A stretch of 64,000 bases of DNA, from the NCBI RefSeq assembly GCF_001544495.1, contig NZ_FCNZ02000006.1, forward strand, positions 246,409 to 310,408, in the 5' to 3' direction. Below are positions 33,285 to 42,630 of the stretch, piece by piece. The notes under the pieces are model-generated. The model searched no databases. It saw only the letters and a program-made list of their open reading frames with translations, and was not told the origin of the DNA. This DNA is from Caballeronia telluris (lineage in GTDB: Bacteria > Pseudomonadota > Gammaproteobacteria > Burkholderiales > Burkholderiaceae). The translations under genes and the position numbers were made by a program. Position 1 is the first letter of the stretch. Every line of letters begins with the position of its first letter.

Positions 33285-35456
33285 TCAGACCTTCTTCGCC
33301 ATCAGCCGGAACTTGTGCAGCAACGGCTCGGTGTAGCCGTTCGGCTGCGTGCGTCCTTCAAACACGAGCGCGCACGCCGCCATGAACGCGAGCGACGAAT
33401 CGAACGCGGGCGCCATCGGCTTGTAATACGGATCGGAGGCGTTCTGTTCGTCGACGATCACGGCCATGCGTTCGAGCGTCTTCCTCACCATCGCCTCGTC
33501 GACGACCCCGTGACGCAGCCAGTTCGCGATGTGCTGGCTGGAGATGCGCAGCGTCGCGCGGTCTTCCATCAGGCCGACGTCGTGGATGTCCGGCACCTTC
33601 GAGCAGCCGACGCCCTGGTCGACCCAGCGCACCACGTAGCCGAGAATGCCCTGCGCGTTGTTCTCGACTTCGCTCTTGCGCTCCTCGTCGCTCCACTCGG
33701 CACTCGCGACGACCGGAATCGTCAGCAGCTTGTCGAGCAGTTCGTCGCGCACGGCGTTGTAGTCGATGCTCTCCATGTCCTGCTGGACCGACTGCACGTC
33801 GACCTGGTGATAGTGCAGCGCGTGCAGCGTCGCCGCCGTGGGCGAGGGCACCCACGCGGTGTTCGCGCCGGCCTTCGGATGCGCGATTTTCTGTTCGAGC
33901 ATCGCGTGCATCAGGTCGGGCATCGCCCACATGCCCTTGCCGATCTGCGCGCGGCCGCGCAGCGACGTGTCCAGCCCGACCAGCACGTTGTTGCGCTCAT
34001 AAGCCGCGATCCACGCCGACGACTTCATGTCGCCCTTTCGCATCATCGGACCGGCTTCCATCGACGAATGCATTTCGTCGCCGGTGCGGTCGAGGAAGCC
34101 CGTGTTGATGAACGCCACCCGCGCCGATGCCGCCGCGATACACGCCTTGAGGTTCACGCTCGTGCGGCGTTCCTCGTCCATGATGCCCATCTTGAGCGTA
34201 TGGCGCGGCAGGTTCAGCAGGTCTTCGACGCGCGTGAAGAGTTCGTCGGAGAACGCCACTTCGGCGGGACCGTGCATCTTCGGCTTCACGATGTAGATCG
34301 AGCCGGTGCGCGAATTGAGCTTGCGCTGCAGGTCGTGCACGGCGCCGAGCGTGGTCATCACCGCGTCGAGGATGCCTTCGGGAATCTCGTTGCCGTCGCG
34401 GTCGCGCACGGCGGGATTCGTCATCAGATGGCCGACGTTGCGGATGAAGAGCAGCGAGCGTCCGTGCAGCTTCAGCGTGCCGCCATCGGGTGTCGTGTAT
34501 TCGCGGTCCGCGTTCAGCTTGCGCGTGAACCTCTTGCCGCCCTTCGACACCTCTTCCGCGAGATCGCCCTTCATCAGGCCGAGCCAGTTGCGGTAGAGCT
34601 GGACCTTGTCGTTCGCATCGACGGCGGCGACCGAGTCCTCGCAGTCGATGATCGTGCTCACCGCCGCTTCCATCAGGATGTCCTTCACGTGCGCCGCATC
34701 GGTCTTGCCGATGGCGTCGTTCGCGTCGATCTGGATCTCGAAGTGCAGGTCGTTGTGCTTGAGCAGCACCGCCGACGGCGCGCTCGCGTCGCCCTGGAAG
34801 CCGGCAAGCTGCTCGGGATTCGAGAGGCCCGTGCGGCCGTCCTTCAGCGTGACGACGAGCTGGCCGTGCTCGACGCTATAGCGCGTCGCATCGGCGTGCG
34901 AGCCGTCCGCGAGCGGCGCGGAATCGTCGAGGAAGGCGCGCGCGTAGGCGATCACCTTCGCGCCGCGCTTCGGATTGAACTGCGCGGTCTTTTCGGCGCC
35001 GTCGGTGTCGGGGATCGCGTCGGTGCCGTAGAGCGCGTCGTACAGGCTGCCCCAGCGCGCGTTCGCCGCGTTGAGCGCGTAGCGCAGGTTCGAGAGCGGC
35101 ACGACGAGCTGCGGGCCTGCCTGCTCGGCGATTTCGCGATCGACATTCGACGTCGTCGCGACCACGCTGGCCGGCGCGGGCACGATATAGCCGATGCTTT
35201 CCAGGAACTTGCGATAGGCGCGAACGTCCTTGACCGGGCCGGGATTCGCGCGATGCCAGTTGTCGAGTTCGGTCTGAAGACGATCGCGCTCGGCGAGCAG
35301 CGCGCGGTTCTTCGGCGCGAGATCGTGCACGAGCGCGTCGAATCCTTTCCAGAACGCGGCGCTGTCGATGCCCGTGCCGGGCAACGCTTCATCCTCGACG
35401 AACTGCTTCAGGTTTGCTGCAACTTGCAGTCCTTCCTGCTTGACGACTTCACTCAT
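33285..35456 (-). CDS. glcB: Malate synthase G
   Basis: The 723-aa product from ATG 35456 has the length and landmarks of malate synthase [21 protein letters not shown] near the start, [48 protein letters not shown] with acidic catalytic-site residues, and [19 protein letters not shown]. It condenses glyoxylate with acetyl-CoA to malate in the glyoxylate or glycolate route. GGGG-rich sequence precedes the ATG; an upstream Met at 35486 is possible. No isocitrate lyase is present in the window. Confidence 0.95.
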   Translation of the reverse strand: MSEVVKQEGLQVAANLKQFVEDEALPGTGIDSAAFWKGFDALVHDLAPKNRALLAERDRLQTELDNWHRANPGPVKDVRAYRKFLESIGYIVPAPASVVATTSNVDREIAEQAGPQLVVPLSNLRYALNAANARWGSLYDALYGTDAIPDTDGAEKTAQFNPKRGAKVIAYARAFLDDSAPLADGSHADATRYSVEHGQLVVTLKDGRTGLSNPEQLAGFQGDASAPSAVLLKHNDLHFEIQIDANDAIGKTDAAHVKDILMEAAVSTIIDCEDSVAAVDANDKVQLYRNWLGLMKGDLAEEVSKGGKRFTRKLNADREYTTPDGGTLKLHGRSLLFIRNVGHLMTNPAVRDRDGNEIPEGILDAVMTTLGAVHDLQRKLNSRTGSIYIVKPKMHGPAEVAFSDELFTRVEDLLNLPRHTLKMGIMDEERRTSVNLKACIAAASARVAFINTGFLDRTGDEMHSSMEAGPMMRKGDMKSSAWIAAYERNNVLVGLDTSLRGRAQIGKGMWAMPDLMHAMLEQKIAHPKAGANTAWVPSPTAATLHALHYHQVDVQSVQQDMESIDYNAVRDELLDKLLTIPVVASAEWSDEERKSEVENNAQGILGYVVRWVDQGVGCSKVPDIHDVGLMEDRATLRISSQHIANWLRHGVVDEAMVRKTLERMAVIVDEQNASDPYYKPMAPAFDSSLAFMAACALVFEGRTQPNGYTEPLLHKFRLMAKKV

Positions 35457-35620
35457 GGGGGCTCCCTGGGGCTTGGCTGATGGCATGTCTGTTCTTTTTG
35501 CGTCTGGGTACGGCGGGCTGGACGCGTGACCTTATGTTATCGCTTCTTCGCTGAATTCGATCCTCGGGCGTGGCCCGGCGTGCCACGTCGTGGTGCATCG
35601 CGCGTGGTGCGCGCGCGGCG

Positions 35621-36112
35621 TCAGCCTTCGATCGACGCCACGAACAGGCGGGCGAGCGCTTCGAGTCCCTGGCGGTCCTCGTCGTCGAAACGGGCGAGCT
35701 GCGGGCTGTCGATGTCGAGCACGCCGATCAGTTCGCCCGCGCTCGTCTGCAACGGGACGACGATTTCGGATCGTGAGGCGGCATCGCACGCGATGTGATC
35801 CGGGAACGCGCGGACGTCGGGGACGAGTTGCGTTTCGCGCGTTTGCGCCGCGCGCCCGCACACGCCGCGCCCGAGCGCGATGCGCACGCAGGCGGGCTTG
35901 CCCTGGAACGGCCCGACGACGAGTTCGCCGTCGGTCATGAAATAGAAGCCGGCCCAGTTGAGGTCCGGCAGCGCGTGATAGAGCAACGCGGAGAAATTCG
36001 CGGCGTTGGCGATGCGATTCGATTCGCCCGCGAAGAGCGCGCGTGCCTGCATCGCGAGTTCGTCATAGAACGCGGGCTTCGGCAGCGTGGCCGAAAGGTT
36101 GGCTTCGAACAT
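35621..36112 (-). CDS. msrC: GAF-domain free methionine-(R)-sulfoxide reductase
   Basis: The 163-aa product is a single GAF domain with the fRMsr cysteines: GRGVCG (resolving Cys) and FPDHIACD (catalytic Cys), plus LNWAGFYFM and PLQTSAGELIGVLDIDSP, which are diagnostic of MsrC/YebR. It reduces free methionine-R-sulfoxide using thioredoxin. It lies 164 bases before the malate synthase start on the same strand, with no clear promoter recognised between them. Confidence 0.92.
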   Translation of the reverse strand: MFEANLSATLPKPAFYDELAMQARALFAGESNRIANAANFSALLYHALPDLNWAGFYFMTDGELVVGPFQGKPACVRIALGRGVCGRAAQTRETQLVPDVRAFPDHIACDAASRSEIVVPLQTSAGELIGVLDIDSPQLARFDDEDRQGLEALARLFVASIEG

Positions 36113-36259
36113 GGTTGGGGTCCGTCGCTGGGTCGCTGGGTCGCTTGGTCGATTGCGCGTTGCGTCGAATCGGGCTCGGTCGCAATGCGCGGGAACCGGA
36201 CATGATACGTCGATGACACGCTCGTTGCACGCGAACGGCCATGCTCGACGTCGCAGGCG

Positions 36260-36286
36260 AAAAAAGGCGGGCCGCAGAGGCCCGCC
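36260..36286 (-). terminator. Rho-independent terminator of the molybdenum hydroxylase operon
   Basis: On the minus strand GGCGGGCC-TCTGC-GGCCCGCC (an eight-pair perfect stem with a five-base loop) is followed directly by six Ts. It begins 20 bases beyond the stop of the large subunit gene at 36306. Confidence 0.88.
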
Positions 36287-36305
36287 CTCGCACGAAGCCG
36301 TGCGT

Positions 36306-38516
36306 TCAAACCGCGCCGAGCAGATCCTCGATCATCACCGGCAGCTTGCGCACACGCACGCCGGTTGCGTGATGCACCGCGCCCGTGATCGCCGACGCAA
36401 TGCCCGCCAGCCCGATCTCCGCGATACCGCGCGCCCCGAGTTCGTTGAACACCAGATCGGGATGATCGAGAAAGGTGACATCGAGCGCCGGTGTATCCGC
36501 GTTCGACGCGATGATGTAATCCGCGAGATTGTTGTTGATCGGCGCACCGTTGCGCGCGTCGTAGCTCGTGTGCTCGAAGAGCGCCATGCCGACGCCCATC
36601 ACCACCGCGCCTTCGATCTGATTGCGTCCCGCATGCGGATTCAGGATGCGCCCCGCATCGATGACGGTCACGACGCGGCTGACCCGCAACTGCGCGATCT
36701 CCGGCTGCCACGTCACTTCCGCGAAGTGCGCGCCGTAGGAATAGATCGAATATTGCTTCTTGAGCGGATCGTCGAAACCGCCTTTCGCGCTGCCCATTCC
36801 CGACGCCGCATGCATTTGCGCCGCGCGCAAGATTTCGCCGAACCGCACGCCGCCCGACGCCGCTTCGCCGTTGCGGTGCACGCGGCCCTCACTGAACGCG
36901 AGTTCTTCGGGCTTTGCGCCGGCAAATGGCGAGCCTTCAAGCGATGCCGCGCGCGCGAGCACCGCCTTGACCGCCGCACGCGCCGCATCCGACACGGCCG
37001 GAATCACCGACGCCGTCGCCGCCGAGCCGCCCGAAATCGGACCGAGCGGCAGCGCCGTGTCGCCGAGGCCGACTTCGATCTTGTCGAGCGCGATGCCGGT
37101 CTGCGCCGCGACGAGCTGCGCGAGAATCGTGTACGTGCCGGTCCCGATGTCTTGCGTGCCGCAGACGACGCGCGCCGTGCCGTCCGCTCTCAGGTCGACG
37201 GTGGCGTCGGCGGAAAAGCGGATGCCCGGCCAGCTGCACGCGCCGACGCCCCAGCCGAGCGTGAGCCCGTCGCGTTGCATCGAGCCGATGCCGGGCGTGC
37301 GTTTCGCCCAGCCGAACTTGTCGGCGCCGGTGCGCAGGCACTCGACCAGATGACGCGACGAAAACGGCAGGCCCGTGCTTTCATCGACCTTCGGTTCGTT
37401 CATGATGCGGAACTCGACTGGATCGAGGTTCAGTTTGAACGCGAGTTCGTCGATCGCCGATTCGAGCGCGAAGAGGCCCGGCACGGCGCCCGGTCCGCGC
37501 ATCGCGGTGGGCGAGCCGACGTTGCGCTTCACCGTGCCCGACGTCACGCGCAGATTCGGCGTGCTGTAGAGCACGGGCGTCGCTTCGCCGCAGCTTTCCG
37601 CGTATTCGTCCAGGAGCGCGCGGTGGTTGAGATAGTCGTGACGCAACGACGTGAGCTTGCCGTTCGCATCGGCGGAGAGGCGCATGCGCTGCTGCGTGAC
37701 CGGCCGATGCCCGACGTTCTGGAACATCATCTTGCGGTTCAGCACGAGCTTTACGGGCTGGTTCGTGTGACGCGCGGCGGCCGCCGCGAGCAGCGAATGC
37801 GGCCACATCCACAGCTTGCCGCCGAAACCCGAGCCGAGATAGCGCGAGATCACGCGCACCTTTTCCTTCGGCAGCCCGAGCATCTGCATCAGCGTGCCCT
37901 GGTGGTTCGAAATGGCCTGCGTGGTTTCGTAGAGCGTGTAGCCCTCGCCGTCCCATTGCGCGACGGTCGCGTGCAGTTCGATCGGATTGTGCGTCTCGAC
38001 CGGCGTCACGTAGGTTTCGTCGATCCTGACGGACGCGCTGTCGAAGGCCTTTGCCGCATCGCCGCGCTCGCTTTCGGTTTTCGGCTCGCCGTCCGGTTCG
38101 AGGTGATCGCTCACGTCGTGCTGCGTGACGTCATAGCCGACTTTCACGGCGGCGGCGGCTGCGCTCGCGGCCTCGAACGTCTCGGCGACGACGAGCGCCA
38201 CGTACTGGCCGTAGTAACGGATCACGTCGTCGTCGAAGGGCGGGCGCGCTTCGTCGACGTAGCCCGTGTCCATCGAGTTGCCGGAGATGCGAAAGAATTT
38301 GCCGATGTTGCCGCGATGCAGGATCGCGCGCACGCCGGGCATGCGTTCGGCGGCGGCGAATTCGAGCGACGTGATGCGCCCGCTCGCGATGGTGCTGCAT
38401 ACCGGGACGGCGTGCAGCAAGCCGGGAAACGCGACGTCCGATGTATAAGTGGCGCGGCCGCTCACTTTCAGTGGGCCGTCGATGCGCCGTTGCGGCTGTC
38501 CGATGACAGTAGACAT
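36306..38516 (-). CDS. Xanthine dehydrogenase family, molybdopterin-binding subunit
   Basis: The 736-aa product starts MSTVIGQPQRRIDGPLKVSG, preceded by GAGGAG at eight bases, which favours this ATG over one two codons upstream. It has the aldehyde/xanthine dehydrogenase large-subunit order: GRATYTSDVAFPG, the FGGKLWMWPH molybdopterin contact, AMRGPGAVPGLFALE, VCGTQDIGTGTYTILAQ and, near the end, RGIAEIGLAG with the active-site Glu. It most resembles the YagR/PaoC type, which oxidises aldehydes. It is the last gene of a three-gene operon (2Fe-2S, FAD, molybdopterin). Substrate is not certain. Confidence 0.92.
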   Translation of the reverse strand: MSTVIGQPQRRIDGPLKVSGRATYTSDVAFPGLLHAVPVCSTIASGRITSLEFAAAERMPGVRAILHRGNIGKFFRISGNSMDTGYVDEARPPFDDDVIRYYGQYVALVVAETFEAASAAAAAVKVGYDVTQHDVSDHLEPDGEPKTESERGDAAKAFDSASVRIDETYVTPVETHNPIELHATVAQWDGEGYTLYETTQAISNHQGTLMQMLGLPKEKVRVISRYLGSGFGGKLWMWPHSLLAAAAARHTNQPVKLVLNRKMMFQNVGHRPVTQQRMRLSADANGKLTSLRHDYLNHRALLDEYAESCGEATPVLYSTPNLRVTSGTVKRNVGSPTAMRGPGAVPGLFALESAIDELAFKLNLDPVEFRIMNEPKVDESTGLPFSSRHLVECLRTGADKFGWAKRTPGIGSMQRDGLTLGWGVGACSWPGIRFSADATVDLRADGTARVVCGTQDIGTGTYTILAQLVAAQTGIALDKIEVGLGDTALPLGPISGGSAATASVIPAVSDAARAAVKAVLARAASLEGSPFAGAKPEELAFSEGRVHRNGEAASGGVRFGEILRAAQMHAASGMGSAKGGFDDPLKKQYSIYSYGAHFAEVTWQPEIAQLRVSRVVTVIDAGRILNPHAGRNQIEGAVVMGVGMALFEHTSYDARNGAPINNNLADYIIASNADTPALDVTFLDHPDLVFNELGARGIAEIGLAGIASAITGAVHHATGVRVRKLPVMIEDLLGAV

Positions 38517-38528
38517 GTGCATAGCTCC

Positions 38529-39533
38529 TCAGGCGGGCGCGGTGGCGAGCTTCAGCGCGTGCACGAGGCAGCGCTTCGCGAGTTCGACCTTGAAGCCGTT
38601 CTGGCTCTGCGGCTTCGCGCCGGCGAGCGCGTCGGCGGCGGCGCGGGCGAACGCGTCGGCGTCGGGCGCGATGGAGGCGAGCGCCGCTTCCGCTTCGCGC
38701 GAGCGCCACGGCTTCGTGCCGACGCCGCCGAGCGCGACGCGCACATGATCCAGCTTGCCGTCGACGACATTCGCCACCACCGCCGCCGATGCCAGCGCGA
38801 ACTCATAGGACGCACGATCGCGCAGCTTCAGATACACCGACCGGCTGCCCGCGACGGGCGGCGGCAGCGTCACGTGCGTGATCAGATCGCCGGGTTCGAG
38901 CACGGTTTCGCGCTCGGGCGTGTCGCCGGGCAGCAGAAAGAAGTCGTCGATGGCGACGGCGCGTTCGCCTCGCGTGCCCTGGATGTGAACCGTCGCGTCG
39001 AGCGCCATCAGCGCGACGTTCATGTCCGACGGATTGCTCGCGATGCACTCGCCGCTCACGCCGAGGATCGCCTGCGTGCGGTTGAAGCCGCCGATTGCCG
39101 AGCAGCCCGAACCGTGATCGCGCTTGTTGCAGGGCATCGCGGTATCGCGGAAATAGACGCAGCGCGTGCGTTGCAGCAGGTTGCCGCCGGTGGTCGCCAT
39201 GTTGCGCAGTTGCGCCGACGCGCCCGCGAGCAGCGCCTGCGACAGCACCGCGTAACGCTCGCGGATCAGCGGATGCTGCGCGAGGTCCGCGTTGCGCACC
39301 GTCGCGCCGATCTTCACGCCGCCATCGGCGGTCGCTTCGACCTTGTCGAGCGGCAGGCGCGAGATGTCGATCACGCGTCCCGGACGTTCGACGTTGAGCT
39401 TCATCAGGTCGAGCAGCGTCGTTCCGCCCGCGAGGAAGCGCACGTCGGCGCCTTGCTGCGCGGTCCGCGAAGACGCGCCCGCGGTGATGGCGTCGCGCAC
39501 GTCGCTTGCGCGCGAAAGCTGGAAGAGTTCCAT
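38529..39533 (-). CDS. Xanthine dehydrogenase family, FAD-binding subunit
   Basis: The 334-aa product begins MELFQLSRASDVRDAITAGA and contains the FAD site FLAGGTTLLDLMKLN and ATTGGNLLQRTRC. The following CVYFRDTAMPCNKRDHGSGC supplies clustered cysteines that bind a [4Fe-4S] centre in the YagS/PaoB type, absent from ordinary xanthine dehydrogenases. It passes electrons from the iron-sulfur subunit to FAD. It sits 11 bases after the 2Fe-2S gene and 12 before the large subunit. Confidence 0.92.
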   Translation of the reverse strand: MELFQLSRASDVRDAITAGASSRTAQQGADVRFLAGGTTLLDLMKLNVERPGRVIDISRLPLDKVEATADGGVKIGATVRNADLAQHPLIRERYAVLSQALLAGASAQLRNMATTGGNLLQRTRCVYFRDTAMPCNKRDHGSGCSAIGGFNRTQAILGVSGECIASNPSDMNVALMALDATVHIQGTRGERAVAIDDFFLLPGDTPERETVLEPGDLITHVTLPPPVAGSRSVYLKLRDRASYEFALASAAVVANVVDGKLDHVRVALGGVGTKPWRSREAEAALASIAPDADAFARAAADALAGAKPQSQNGFKVELAKRCLVHALKLATAPA

Positions 39534-39544
39534 GTCGGCGCTCC

Positions 39545-40165
39545 TCAGACTTTGCCGCGCACGGCCTGAATCGCCATGACGATGTTCTGGTACGCGCCGC
39601 AGCGGCACAGGTTGCCGCTCATCGCTTCGCGCACGTCGGCGTCGGCCGGGCCGACCGGTTCGTCGAGCAGCGCGACCGCCGACATCAGTTGCCCCGAGGT
39701 ACAGTAGCCGCACTGATAGCCGTCGCATTCGACGAAAGACGCTTGCATCGGATGCAGGTTATCCGGGCTGCCGATGCCTTCGATCGTCGTGATGGTGTCG
39801 CCTTCATGATTCGCCGCGAGGCACAGGCACGAATTGACGCGGCGACCATTCACGTGCACCGTGCACGCGCCGCACTGGCCGTGGTCGCAGCCCTTTTTCG
39901 TGCCGGTCAGATGCAGATGGTCGCGCAGCGCGTCGAGGAGCGTCGTGCGCGGATCGAGCGACATCGAATAGTTCTTGCCGTTGACCGTCAGTTCGACGGG
40001 TGTCGTCGGTGCCGAGGCCGGCGCGACCGGCGGCGCGAGCACTTCGGCGGCGTGGCTGCCGTTGACCTCGCTGTGCGCGTCGGTTGTTTCGTGCGCCTTC
40101 ACGCCGGGCATGGGCGGCGTGCAGGAAGTGCTGGTGCTGCTGGTTTGGGGGACGTGCTGTTGCAT
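39545..40165 (-). CDS. Xanthine dehydrogenase family, 2Fe-2S subunit
   Basis: The 206-aa product carries two [2Fe-2S] sites: GCDHGQCGACTVHVNGRRVN (plant-ferredoxin type, ending in Cys) and CDGYQCGYCTSGQ with GNLCRCGAYQNI. The first about 65 residues form a Ser/Thr/Pro/Ala-rich linker. YagT/PaoA of E. coli carries a Tat signal there; none (no twin Arg) is visible here, so this complex is probably cytoplasmic. AGGAG precedes the ATG at 40165. First gene of the operon. Confidence 0.92.
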   Translation of the reverse strand: MQQHVPQTSSTSTSCTPPMPGVKAHETTDAHSEVNGSHAAEVLAPPVAPASAPTTPVELTVNGKNYSMSLDPRTTLLDALRDHLHLTGTKKGCDHGQCGACTVHVNGRRVNSCLCLAANHEGDTITTIEGIGSPDNLHPMQASFVECDGYQCGYCTSGQLMSAVALLDEPVGPADADVREAMSGNLCRCGAYQNIVMAIQAVRGKV

Positions 40166-40410
40166 TGTGCGATTCTCCTGGCAGGACGAGGCTTGGAGAG
40201 ACATGCAGCCGCTTCGCAGCGATTGCAGCGCGCGAGGGCGCCGAAAACATGCCGGCAGACCGGCTCCGGGTGCGCGAGCCGTGGGCGATACGGGGACGCC
40301 GGCATCGAATTACTCAGCCAGTATAGGCACTCCCCGTGACGTTCGCAGCACCGGCCGGCCGCAAGCGCGCGAGCGTCGGTCGCGCACGTTCCATGCCCGG
40401 TCGGCGGGGC

Positions 40411-41238
40411 TTAGCGGCCGCGCACGAACGCGACGATCTCGCTGTTCACGCGCTCCGGCATCTGCCGATGCGGAGAATGACCGCAGTCTGGCAGTTTCGC
40501 CAGTTTTGCCTGCGCGACGCGCTCTGCAATCATGTCGATCTGCGCCATCGACGCGTAGTCGTCCTCCACGCCCTGAATCGCGAGCAGCGGACACGCGATG
40601 GACGACAGTTCGTCCGTGATGTCCCACGCGTGAAACGCCGGGTCGAGCCAGATGTCGTTCCAGCCGAAGAACGCCGAATCGACGTCGTCGTGATAACGCG
40701 CTAGTTTCTCGCGCAGACCGGACGCCCGATACGCCTCGCGCGTCGCGCCGATCGCTTCGACCGACATTGGTTCCACCGTCACGTGCGGCGCGAGCACGAC
40801 GGCGCCCGCGAGCGCGTCCGGGAACGCGGCCGCGTACAAGAGCGAAATGGAGGCGCCGTCGCTGTGCCCGATCAGCCACATGCGGCGGCGCGCGGCCGCA
40901 TCGACGCCGAGCGTGTCGAGCAACGCGGGCAACACGTCGTCGGCCTGGCGGTGCATGAAATCCACCGACCACTTCACGTTGGCCGCGCGCGGCGTCGAGC
41001 GTCCGTAACCGGGGCGCGAGTACACGATGCCGCGAAATCCTAGCGCATCGCAGAGCGATTGCGGCCAGTCGTGCCACATCGCGATCGAGCCGAGCCCTTC
41101 GTGCAGGAACACGGCGATGGGCGCGTCGATGAGCGCGGCATTGAGCCAGCGATAATCGACGCGCAACGCGTCGCGCGTCGCGGTGGCGGGCAAGTCGGCG
41201 AAGGCGGCAGCGCGCGCGGTGTCGGCGGGACGATTCAT
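40411..41238 (-). CDS. Alpha/beta-fold hydrolase
   Basis: The 275-aa product has the order expected of the fold: FLHEGLGSIAMWHDWPQSLC (oxyanion region), YSRPGYGRS, LIGHSDGASISLLYA (nucleophile Ser in GHSDG), LLAIQGVEDDYA (Asp) and LPDCGHSPHRQMPERVN (His). It is similar to esterases or hydrolases of aromatic meta-cleavage style. No neighbours define the substrate. ATG 41238 is preferred; the extension upstream is Arg/Ser-rich shadow sequence. Confidence 0.85.
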   Translation of the reverse strand: MNRPADTARAAAFADLPATATRDALRVDYRWLNAALIDAPIAVFLHEGLGSIAMWHDWPQSLCDALGFRGIVYSRPGYGRSTPRAANVKWSVDFMHRQADDVLPALLDTLGVDAAARRRMWLIGHSDGASISLLYAAAFPDALAGAVVLAPHVTVEPMSVEAIGATREAYRASGLREKLARYHDDVDSAFFGWNDIWLDPAFHAWDITDELSSIACPLLAIQGVEDDYASMAQIDMIAERVAQAKLAKLPDCGHSPHRQMPERVNSEIVAFVRGR

Positions 41239-41335
41239 GGATGATGACGTTTCGTGAGATCGGGTGTCGATGATAGCGCGCGACTGCCGCACCGACGGGC
41301 GCGTCGCGAGACGGTTCGACTGGCGCCAAGCGCGG

Positions 41336-41443
41336 CTACGCGTGCAGAAACAACCTGGCGACGATCGAAAGCGCCGCCGCGCCGAGCGTGACGAACACGA
41401 CGAGCACGATAAGCGCGACGCAGAGCCGCACAAGTGTCTTCAC
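41336..41443 (-). CDS. Possible 35-aa membrane peptide
   Basis: From a GTG at 41443 the minus strand codes for MKTLVRLCVALIVLVVFVTL followed by GAAALSIVARLFLHA and a stop, a single hydrophobic span with a positive N-terminus. There is no good ribosome site, and the reading frame begins immediately beyond the terminator of the DeoR gene, so expression would need its own promoter. Kept as a candidate only because of the strongly membrane-like composition. Confidence 0.3.
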   Translation of the reverse strand: MKTLVRLCVALIVLVVFVTLGAAALSIVARLFLHA

Positions 41444-41454
41444 GGGGATCGGCC

Positions 41455-41479
41455 AAAAAAGATGGCCGCCGAGGCGGCC
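41455..41479 (-). terminator. Rho-independent terminator downstream of the DeoR gene
   Basis: On the minus strand GGCCGCC-TC-GGCGGCC is followed by ATCTTTTTT. It lies 85 bases beyond the stop of the DeoR-family gene. The same hairpin could slow transcription from the opposite side, but the T-run orients it to the minus strand. Confidence 0.8.
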
Positions 41480-41563
41480 GGAAGGAGGGGATTCGCGGAG
41501 TGATTCGAAGCCAAGGTTAGGCGGCTTTCCTTAACCGGGGCTTAAGACGCCTGGCCGCCTTCG

Positions 41564-42343
41564 CTACAGCGAAACCTGCGCCGATTCCACCGTCACTTCG
41601 TCCCTGAGCGTGAAGTCCGTGAGCGCGGGCGCGTCGCGCGGCGCGTCGGTCACGAGCGTCCAGTCGCGTTCGAGCGGCGTCCAGTGCTGCTGGCTCGCGC
41701 GCCCGAGCTTGTTCGACGTCACGAGCACGAACACGCTCGCCGCCTGCCGGATGATGCATTCCTTCAGATACGCCTGCTCCGCCGTGGCCTCGCACAATCC
41801 ACGACCCGCGACGACGCCGTCCGCGCCGAGAAACGCCTTGTCGACGGTAAGCCGCGACAGCGCGATCTGCGCGAGCGGTCCGAGCGTGCTCATGCTCGAC
41901 GGACGCACGTCGCCGCCGATCAGCGTCACCGGGACGTCGGCGGGGGCGAGCAAACTCACCGCGAGCAGGTTGTTGGTGATCACGTGGATGCCGTCGCGGC
42001 CCGCGAGGCAGCGCGCGAGCGCGGCGGTGGTCGTGCCGCCGTCGAGGAAGATCGTGTCGCCGTCCTGCACGTGCGCCACCGCCACGCGCGCGATCGCTTC
42101 CTTCTGCTCGCGAAAGCTTTCGCTGCGCGTATCGAGCGATTCCTCCGGCTCGTGCATGCCGACCGACGCCGCCGACGCCGCGCCGCCATAGGTGCGCACG
42201 ATGCGCCGTTCGTCGGCGAGGGCGCGCAGGTCGCGCCGCACGGTCGCCTCCGACATGCCGAAATGCTCGCACAGCGCGCTCACGTCGTTCATGCCCGAGA
42301 GCACGGCTTGCAGCATCGCCTCGCGGCGTTTCGCAACTTTCAT
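41564..42343 (-). CDS. DeoR-family transcriptional regulator
   Basis: The 259-aa product has an N-terminal helix-turn-helix (VSALCEHFGMSEATVRRDLR and the wing RRIVRTYGGA) and a C-terminal sugar-phosphate sensing domain with DTIFLDGGTTTAALARCLAG and TNNLLAVSLL. It is transcribed divergently from the kdgT-kinase-pdxA2 operon, and repeated operator-like sites lie in the 287-base gap, so it is very probably the operon's repressor, responding to a phosphorylated acid sugar. AGGGAC precedes ATG 42343. Confidence 0.88.
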   Translation of the reverse strand: MKVAKRREAMLQAVLSGMNDVSALCEHFGMSEATVRRDLRALADERRIVRTYGGAASAASVGMHEPEESLDTRSESFREQKEAIARVAVAHVQDGDTIFLDGGTTTAALARCLAGRDGIHVITNNLLAVSLLAPADVPVTLIGGDVRPSSMSTLGPLAQIALSRLTVDKAFLGADGVVAGRGLCEATAEQAYLKECIIRQAASVFVLVTSNKLGRASQQHWTPLERDWTLVTDAPRDAPALTDFTLRDEVTVESAQVSL

Positions 42344-42463
42344 GGAGTCCCTGTGAATGTGGTTGTGATCCGGGCGGCGCACAGTGTAGCGAATCGCCGC
42401 TTGCGCACGACAACGCGGGCGCGCGGAATGCTCAATCGTCCACGACGACGCACTCGGCTCTAA

Positions 42464-42484
42464 AAAATGACCGATTCGATCATT
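42464..42484. promoter_or_regulatory. Operator-like site 1 for the DeoR-type regulator
   Basis: AAAATGACCGATTC begins at 42464, and the 19 bases AATGACCGATTCGATCATT (42466-42484) form a near palindrome. Twelve of 14 bases recur at 42589-42602, 125 bases away, in the same divergent promoter region. This copy lies nearer the regulator gene and could serve autoregulation. Confidence 0.5.
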
Positions 42485-42537
42485 TCATGCGAAAACTGAC
42501 CGACCTCTCATTGGTGAAAACCCCGATCCCGATCAAA

Positions 42538-42566
42538 TTGCGCGGATCGCGCAGAACGCCTACACT
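42538..42566 (+). promoter_or_regulatory. Sigma-70 promoter of the kdgT operon
   Basis: TTGCGC (42538-42543) and TACACT (42561-42566) are separated by 17 bases, close to consensus for a GC-rich genome. Transcription would start near 42573, so operator-like site 2 (42589-42602) falls just downstream of the start, a position suited to repression. Confidence 0.55.
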
Positions 42567-42588
42567 CCCGTTTGGTTGGTTCAATCAC

Positions 42589-42602
42589 AAAATGATCGGT
42601 TC
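42589..42602. promoter_or_regulatory. Operator-like site 2 for the DeoR-type regulator
   Basis: AAAATGATCGGTTC matches site 1 (AAAATGACCGATTC) at 12 of 14 bases in the same orientation. It is located between the predicted transcription start and the ATG of the permease gene at 42631. Confidence 0.5.
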
Positions 42603-42630
42603 ACGCACGTAACTCAAGTGGGAGACAAGG

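Noticed and set aside
36118..36150. Short GTCGCTGG tandem repeats upstream of msrC
   Set aside because: Simple low-complexity sequence of about three units without palindromy; no function inferred.
36087..39569. A 1160-codon open frame on the plus strand across the molybdenum hydroxylase operon
   Set aside because: It is antisense to three clearly homologous subunit genes, Arg/His-rich and without domain features; long antisense frames are normal at this GC content.
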